Source: a virus. Taken from it: 47,135 nucleotides of DNA. Below, piece by piece: positions 42,885 through 47,135 of this stretch. The stretch spans positions 1-47,135 of IMG/VR virus record IMGVR_UViG_3300023196_001583; one strand, 5' to 3'. The translations under genes and the position numbers were made by a program. The notes below the pieces were generated by a model. It was not told where the DNA came from. It ran no database searches and saw only the letters and a program-made list of their open reading frames with translations. Each line of letters starts with the position of its first letter. Positions within the stretch are counted from its first letter, which is position 1.

Positions 42885-43481
42885 ATGAGTTCAACAAGAT
42901 GGATGGGACCAAGGACTAATCCAAGCGGTTATCCCGGCCAAGTCTCCGGTAAACATCAAGCACCTGCTGGAAACTCGGGAGGTTATGCACCTGCACCAGG
43001 CATGGGTGGAGGTATGCCTGCTCCTGGTGGAGGTATGGGTGGAGGTATGCCTGCTGTACCTGGAATGGGTGGAGGTATGCCGATGCCTCCCGCTGGTGGA
43101 GGAGCAGGTGCTGGTGGTGAAAGTGTCGATACTGGAGGGTTGCCTTCGGGTCCAGAAGGCGGTGCTGGAGGTGGCTTTAATCCGACTACTTATAGCCCGA
43201 CGTTTGGTGGTGACACTTTTAACACAACAACCAACAATAGAAATATAAGCACTTACCGAGGCGGTGATCGGGATTACAGTCGCACATACAATCAGCAGAA
43301 GACAAATATAGATAACTCGCAGACAACAATGGCTGCTCGTGGTGGGCAGCAAAGACAGAAGATAGAACGGATGAGACCGTTCAAGCAAAAAGATTATGGC
43401 ATGGGTGAGCAGATGATAGGTGACCCAGGTCTTGCTATGCAACAACTTAAAATGATGAACTCCTTAATGGGACTAGGATAA
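42885..43481 (+). CDS. Gly/Pro/Met-rich virion-associated protein
   Basis: A 198-residue low-complexity protein. Residues about 25-85 contain repeats of the GMGGGMPAPG kind; residues about 110-160 are Asn/Thr/Asp/Arg-rich (FNTTTNNRNISTYRGGDRDY), and the C terminus is Gln/Met-rich and helical. Its TAATG overlap couples it to the giant gene downstream. Similar composition in the next protein suggests that the two work together, perhaps as ejected core components. Confidence 0.6.
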   Translation: MSSTRWMGPRTNPSGYPGQVSGKHQAPAGNSGGYAPAPGMGGGMPAPGGGMGGGMPAVPGMGGGMPMPPAGGGAGAGGESVDTGGLPSGPEGGAGGGFNPTTYSPTFGGDTFNTTTNNRNISTYRGGDRDYSRTYNQQKTNIDNSQTTMAARGGQQRQKIERMRPFKQKDYGMGEQMIGDPGLAMQQLKMMNSLMGLG

Positions 43482-46400
43482 TGGCTGAGACTCCTTATCA
43501 CCAATCACTTATTGAACAAGTAATATCTGAGTTTGAAAGCGCGCGCCAAAAAGGCAACGCAGCAAACGAAGCTCGTTATTCGCAAATCCTTAGAGGATAT
43601 GACCAGCTTGTCAATGAGCAAAAAGGTCGTTTAGATGCGTTAAGTACTAAGCATGGCGGCCTTGCTTCGGCAATGGCTAATCTTAGTGGAGATGTATCGT
43701 CTGCGATGAAAGACATAGCGGATGGTACCAGAACAGATGTATTAACAGGAGGAGAGGGTCGTGTTCAAGATACAGCTGATAGGTTTGATGCTGGACAAAG
43801 TAATCTTGGAAAGCTTGCATCTGCCGCCGGAGAAGCAGTTAAAGGCATTGGGGAAGATGTCTCTGGAAAAATCGGAGAGCTTGGAGAAACAGCTAGAAAA
43901 GGCGTACTGGATCGTTCATCTAAAGATATAGATAAACTAGTAGGTAAGTATAAGACAGAAGCTGCTGCTCAAAGAAAAATTGTTGAAAGTGGAAGAGGCA
44001 AAGTAAAAGCTGGTTATGGAAGCCTTGAAGGCAAGGATGCTAGTTCTAGACAAAAAGCAGCAGCTGATGTTCTCGGTAAGTATGAAAAGCAGCAGGGGAA
44101 AACTGGCCAGCTTTTTGCAGGTGCTTCTAAAACAGCAGATAAAGCATTTGATGCAGCTTCTAAACAAGCCCAGCAAGCAATGGGTGCTGCCGAGCAAAAG
44201 ACAGGTAAAGCTTTTGATAAGGCTCGTGGCCAAGTAGATAAAGCTGTTTCGGGTGAAGTAGATGCTGCTGGTCAGAGATATGCAAAAGGTAAAGGGCAAG
44301 TAGGAAAAGATTTTGCAGCAGCACGTAAAGATGCTGCTGGCATTTCTGATCAAGCTCAAACAAAAGCAGGTCAACTTGCTTCTGGAACACTTCAAGACCT
44401 TGCTTCTAGAGCTGAAGGTAGGCTTGGCGAATTAGGTAAGGGTTATTCTGAGCTCGGGAAAACAGGGAAAGAAGCTGCTCAAGCAACTGGCAAAGCAACA
44501 ACCGAAGGCTTTGACAAGCTTCAAGAAGGAATGACAAAAAAGTTTGGCTCAGCAGCTGAGGAAAGATCTGCTGGATTTGGTGCTGCCAGGGAAACGGCAG
44601 CAGGAGCTGCCGGAACTGCTCAAGGCGAAAGAGCTCAACGATACGGTCAAAGAGCCGAAACCGGATTAGGCATGTACGACAACATGGCTAAGGAAAGTAA
44701 AGGCCAAATTAATCGCCGGTTTGACGAGCAGAGAGATACTCAGCTTGCAAGCATGGAGCAAAATTTAATAAACAGAGGTCTTGATAGCACCACTATCCGT
44801 GGTCAGTTAGACCGTGCTGCTTCAGACATTGAAAGAAATCGTTCTGAAGCTCTTGGCCAAGTAGATTCTCAAGTAAGACAACAAAAAGCTTCAGCGTATG
44901 AACGTCTTACCGGCCAAGGCATGAGTGCTCAAGATGCAGCTCAGCAGGTAGGTCTACAGTCAGAAGCTTCTTTAGCTGGAGCTGAAGCTGGTGCTGGAGA
45001 ACAAGCAAGAAGAGATGAACTTTCAACAAGTGCTCAATTAGGACAACAGCAAATAGCGGCTGGTGAAAGATCAGAAGTTCGTGGTGAACAAGCTGCTCAA
45101 CAATCAGGGCTTGCTGGATTAGCACAACAAGCAGCTGGACAACAAGGGATTTCTGATGTTGAATCAAGAGCTGGACTTGCTGGTCTAGGTGCTCAAATGG
45201 GTGCTTTACAACAGGGTACTCAAGCACAAATGGGTTTGTTGGGTCAGCAGGCTGGTACAGCAGCTAACTTAACTGGGCAAGGCTTAGGTGCTCAACAGCA
45301 ACTTGCATCGCAAGCAGCAAACCTTAAAGCTGGTCTGGCAGGTCAGGAAGCTGCTGGCCAACGTGGATTAGCAGCTCAGGGTGCAGCAGGGCAACAAGCT
45401 TTGGCTGGGCAAAGAGCAGCAGGTCAACAGCAACTTGCAGCTCAAGGTGCAGGTGCTCAAGCTCAAGCTGGTCTTGCTGGAGCTGGTGCAGCTCAGCAAA
45501 TGGCTGGGCAAAACCTTGCTGCTGGAACAGCGTTGGGTCAAGCTACCCAAGCTGCTGGTGAGCGAGGGCAAGCTGCTTTGGAAGGTCAGGCTGGACAATT
45601 CGGTCTTGCTGGATTAGCCGCAGCCGCTGGTGGCCAACAACAGATGAGGGGTGCTGATGCTGCACTAACATCTGGAATCCAGGGTCAACAGGCAAGTGCA
45701 CTTGGCCAAGGTGCTGCCTCTAGAGCTAATCTTGTTGGTCAAGGTTTAGGAGCTCAGGCTGGGTTGTTGGGTCAAGGCCTTGGTGCTGAAGCTTCTGCCA
45801 GAGGACAACTTACAGGGTTAGAGGGTCAATTAGCTGGTCAAGGACTTGCTGGGCAATTAGCCCAGCAATCTGCTGGATACAACATGGCAGGTCAACTTGG
45901 CTCTCAAGGTTTGGCTGCTGATGAACGTGGAGATGTCCGTGGTGATGCAACCAAGCAAGGTCAGCTTGATTATATGGAACGAAGAACTGACACAGTTCCG
46001 TCCCTGAAAGACATGGCTGATCTTGTTATGGCTGCTGGTAATAGTGGTATGGGAGTTGGAGGAGGAGGAGGTGCTCCTGGCGCAATGGACCCTGCTGTTG
46101 CTGCATTAATGGGGCAGCTAGGTAAACAGCAGCAAATGGCTCAGCAAGATCGAATAAGAGCAGAAGAAGCCAGGGCTCAACGAGAAAAAGACAGAGCTGC
46201 TTCTAAATCTAAAGGAGAGCAAGATAAGTTTGATAGGGACCGTGTCATTGCCGAAGAAGAACGAAAAGAACGGCGTGCTCAGGATCAAATAAAGAAAGAT
46301 ATAGTTGATCGTCAGCGAGAGCTTGAAGACAAGAACGCTGATTACCTTAAAGGTGAAATGGAGAAACTAGAGGGAGCTAGAAAGGCTAATGAAGACAAGC

Positions 46401-47135
46401 TGGCAGCTAAAAACGACGAAATTACCAAGATCCAAGGAGATCTTGGTAAAGCAGTAACAGAAGAAGCTCGTATGGGTGCTGAGATGGCATTGGCTGAAGC
46501 CGAAAAAGGCCGTGCTGCGATTCAAGGTTCGCTGGATAGCATGGCAGGAATTGCTGAAACGCTTGCTACTAACAAAGAACAATCCAATGCCCAAGGCATG
46601 CCTATCAATGTGACGGTTAACCAGAACGTCGAAACTGGTGAAGTTTCACTTCAGGATTCAGCTTCAGGCGTAGAAACGATAGGCACCAACGCTGGGCCTC
46701 AATCACAAGGCCCTCCTGGAGGAAATACTTCAGGGCCGTTTTGGGAAGATCCGAACTACAACCCAAATCAACAACCAGGGACAGGCACTTTCCCAGGAAC
46801 AGGTGGACCATCAGGTGAAGTCGTATTAGACCCTGATGGCAACCCTGTTGATCGTGGTGGTGATCCATGGGGTTCACCTAGTGGCCCAGGCGGCCCGATG
46901 AATATTCCTACAGGTCCAGGTGGTCCAGGTCCAAGTAGTCCAGGTCCAGGCGGTCCTACAACTGGACCAACAGGGCCAGGTACACCAACAGGTCCAACAG
47001 GTCCTGGCACACCAACAGGTCCAGGTACACCAACAGGACCGACTGGACCTGGTACACCAACAGGACCGACTGGACCTGGTACACCAACAGGACCGACTGG
47101 ACCTGGGACTCCAGGTGGTCCAGGGACAGGTACTG
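43481..47135 (+). CDS. Giant Ala/Gln/Gly-rich virion protein, N-terminal part (runs off the right end)
   Basis: The frame opens at 43481 ([20 protein letters not shown]) and is open to the last base; it continues in phase at the left end to 2678, giving about 2,074 residues in all. Residues 1-500 are Ala/Gly/Lys-rich with repeated amphipathic helices, like apolipoprotein or LEA-type repeats. Residues about 500-840 are Gln/Ala/Gly/Leu-rich with many GQ..LAGQG repeats and no long hydrophobic core. Residues about 866-1023 form a charged coiled coil. From about 1066 it becomes Gly/Pro/Thr-rich and collagen-like. It follows the tail nozzle, as do the T7 ejection proteins, so it may be an extended, ejectable internal protein. 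No catalytic motif was seen. Confidence 0.75.
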   Translation, partial: MAETPYHQSLIEQVISEFESARQKGNAANEARYSQILRGYDQLVNEQKGRLDALSTKHGGLASAMANLSGDVSSAMKDIADGTRTDVLTGGEGRVQDTADRFDAGQSNLGKLASAAGEAVKGIGEDVSGKIGELGETARKGVLDRSSKDIDKLVGKYKTEAAAQRKIVESGRGKVKAGYGSLEGKDASSRQKAAADVLGKYEKQQGKTGQLFAGASKTADKAFDAASKQAQQAMGAAEQKTGKAFDKARGQVDKAVSGEVDAAGQRYAKGKGQVGKDFAAARKDAAGISDQAQTKAGQLASGTLQDLASRAEGRLGELGKGYSELGKTGKEAAQATGKATTEGFDKLQEGMTKKFGSAAEERSAGFGAARETAAGAAGTAQGERAQRYGQRAETGLGMYDNMAKESKGQINRRFDEQRDTQLASMEQNLINRGLDSTTIRGQLDRAASDIERNRSEALGQVDSQVRQQKASAYERLTGQGMSAQDAAQQVGLQSEASLAGAEAGAGEQARRDELSTSAQLGQQQIAAGERSEVRGEQAAQQSGLAGLAQQAAGQQGISDVESRAGLAGLGAQMGALQQGTQAQMGLLGQQAGTAANLTGQGLGAQQQLASQAANLKAGLAGQEAAGQRGLAAQGAAGQQALAGQRAAGQQQLAAQGAGAQAQAGLAGAGAAQQMAGQNLAAGTALGQATQAAGERGQAALEGQAGQFGLAGLAAAAGGQQQMRGADAALTSGIQGQQASALGQGAASRANLVGQGLGAQAGLLGQGLGAEASARGQLTGLEGQLAGQGLAGQLAQQSAGYNMAGQLGSQGLAADERGDVRGDATKQGQLDYMERRTDTVPSLKDMADLVMAAGNSGMGVGGGGGAPGAMDPAVAALMGQLGKQQQMAQQDRIRAEEARAQREKDRAASKSKGEQDKFDRDRVIAEEERKERRAQDQIKKDIVDRQRELEDKNADYLKGEMEKLEGARKANEDKLAAKNDEITKIQGDLGKAVTEEARMGAEMALAEAEKGRAAIQGSLDSMAGIAETLATNKEQSNAQGMPINVTVNQNVETGEVSLQDSASGVETIGTNAGPQSQGPPGGNTSGPFWEDPNYNPNQQPGTGTFPGTGGPSGEVVLDPDGNPVDRGGDPWGSPSGPGGPMNIPTGPGGPGPSSPGPGGPTTGPTGPGTPTGPTGPGTPTGPGTPTGPTGPGTPTGPTGPGTPTGPTGPGTPGGPGTGT
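45846..45868. repeat. Intragenic perfect 9-bp stem-loop
   Basis: Arms 45846-45854 (TTGCTGGGC) and 45860-45868 pair perfectly around AATTA, inside the giant gene. Low-complexity GCT/CAG codon use makes chance pairing somewhat more likely here. Confidence 0.8.
47024..47104 (+). repeat. 27-bp tandem repeat, right-end copies
   Basis: Three identical 27-bp units (47024-47050, 47051-47077, 47078-47104) encode GTPTGPTGP. They match the copies at the left end. The true copy number at the joint is uncertain because the assembly breaks here. Confidence 0.9.

Noticed and set aside
44160-44390. Minus-strand frames opposite the Ala/Gln-rich giant gene (also 43937-44395, 44907-45227)
   Set aside because: They are Leu/Gln/His-rich mirror images of GCT/CAA/GGT codons, with no ribosome sites.
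47024-47104. Tandem repeats as a CRISPR array
   Set aside because: The repeats are head-to-tail without spacers and are in frame within a collagen-like coding tract.
1-47135. Integrase or attachment site
   Set aside because: No tyrosine or serine recombinase catalytic pattern was seen. The HTH at 23682 resembles only a recombinase DNA-binding end, and the excisionase-like HTH alone does not imply lysogeny.
1-47135. tRNA genes
   Set aside because: I looked for cloverleaf-like GGTTC..A / CCA patterns in the gaps and found nothing convincing; a tRNA scan would be decisive.

Overview
The window is almost certainly a complete, circularly assembled genome of a double-stranded DNA tailed phage with a podovirus-like (T7-type short tail) virion plan. 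Bases 47028-47135 match bases 1-108 with a single mismatch, and one reading frame runs across that joint, so the closed genome is about 47,027 bp. The joint lies in a tandem repeat, so the repeat count there is uncertain. Standard bacterial code, strong Shine-Dalgarno sites, dense packing and ATGA/TGATG/TAATG stop-start overlaps all fit a bacterial virus. The host cannot be told from the sequence. No tRNA, integrase, DNA polymerase or RNA polymerase was recognised, so it is probably a lytic phage from an uncultured-phage data set.

Layout. There are two transcription blocks. A rightward (+) block runs from 28,892 through the joint to 17,507, about 35.6 kb, and carries virion, packaging and lysis genes. 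A leftward (-) block from 28,397 down to 17,446, about 11 kb, carries early and DNA-metabolism genes. They diverge from a roughly 490-bp non-coding control region (28,398-28,891) and converge at 17,446-17,507, where an HNH gene and a nuclease gene overlap tail to tail.

Rightward block in order: a zinc-ribbon protein; three beta-rich structural proteins; a candidate small terminase; the large terminase; the portal; three small portal-linked proteins; scaffold; major capsid protein; a decoration-like protein with a strong terminator; a head-tail adaptor; two small structural proteins; a T7 gp12-like tail nozzle; two more small proteins; then three very large consecutive proteins of 2,074 aa (crossing the joint), 635 aa and 3,823 aa. 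These three fill about 42% of the genome and sit where T7-like phages encode ejected internal virion proteins. The 3,823-aa protein carries an HEISH zinc-metallopeptidase motif. Small membrane proteins (holin/XhlA-like) and an HNH nuclease end the block; no endolysin was recognised.

Leftward block in transcription order: unknown early proteins and a Cys-rich gp88-like protein; more unknowns, with terminators and a thrice-repeated 26-bp motif between units; two helix-turn-helix proteins; a RecB/Cas4-type nuclease whose motifs are in circularly permuted order; a Sak4-like RecA-type ATPase; an SSB-like protein; a terminator; an archaeo-eukaryotic primase fused to a DnaB-type helicase; a Holliday-resolvase-like PD-(D/E)XK nuclease; a DUF3310 protein; and small proteins ending in another PD-(D/E)XK protein. 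Together these suggest a primase-helicase plus recombination replication module that borrows the host polymerase.

The observations most worth following are the permuted nuclease, the giant ejection-type proteins, the repeated early-region motif, and an apparent excess of perfect 9-10 bp stem-loops inside coding sequence.
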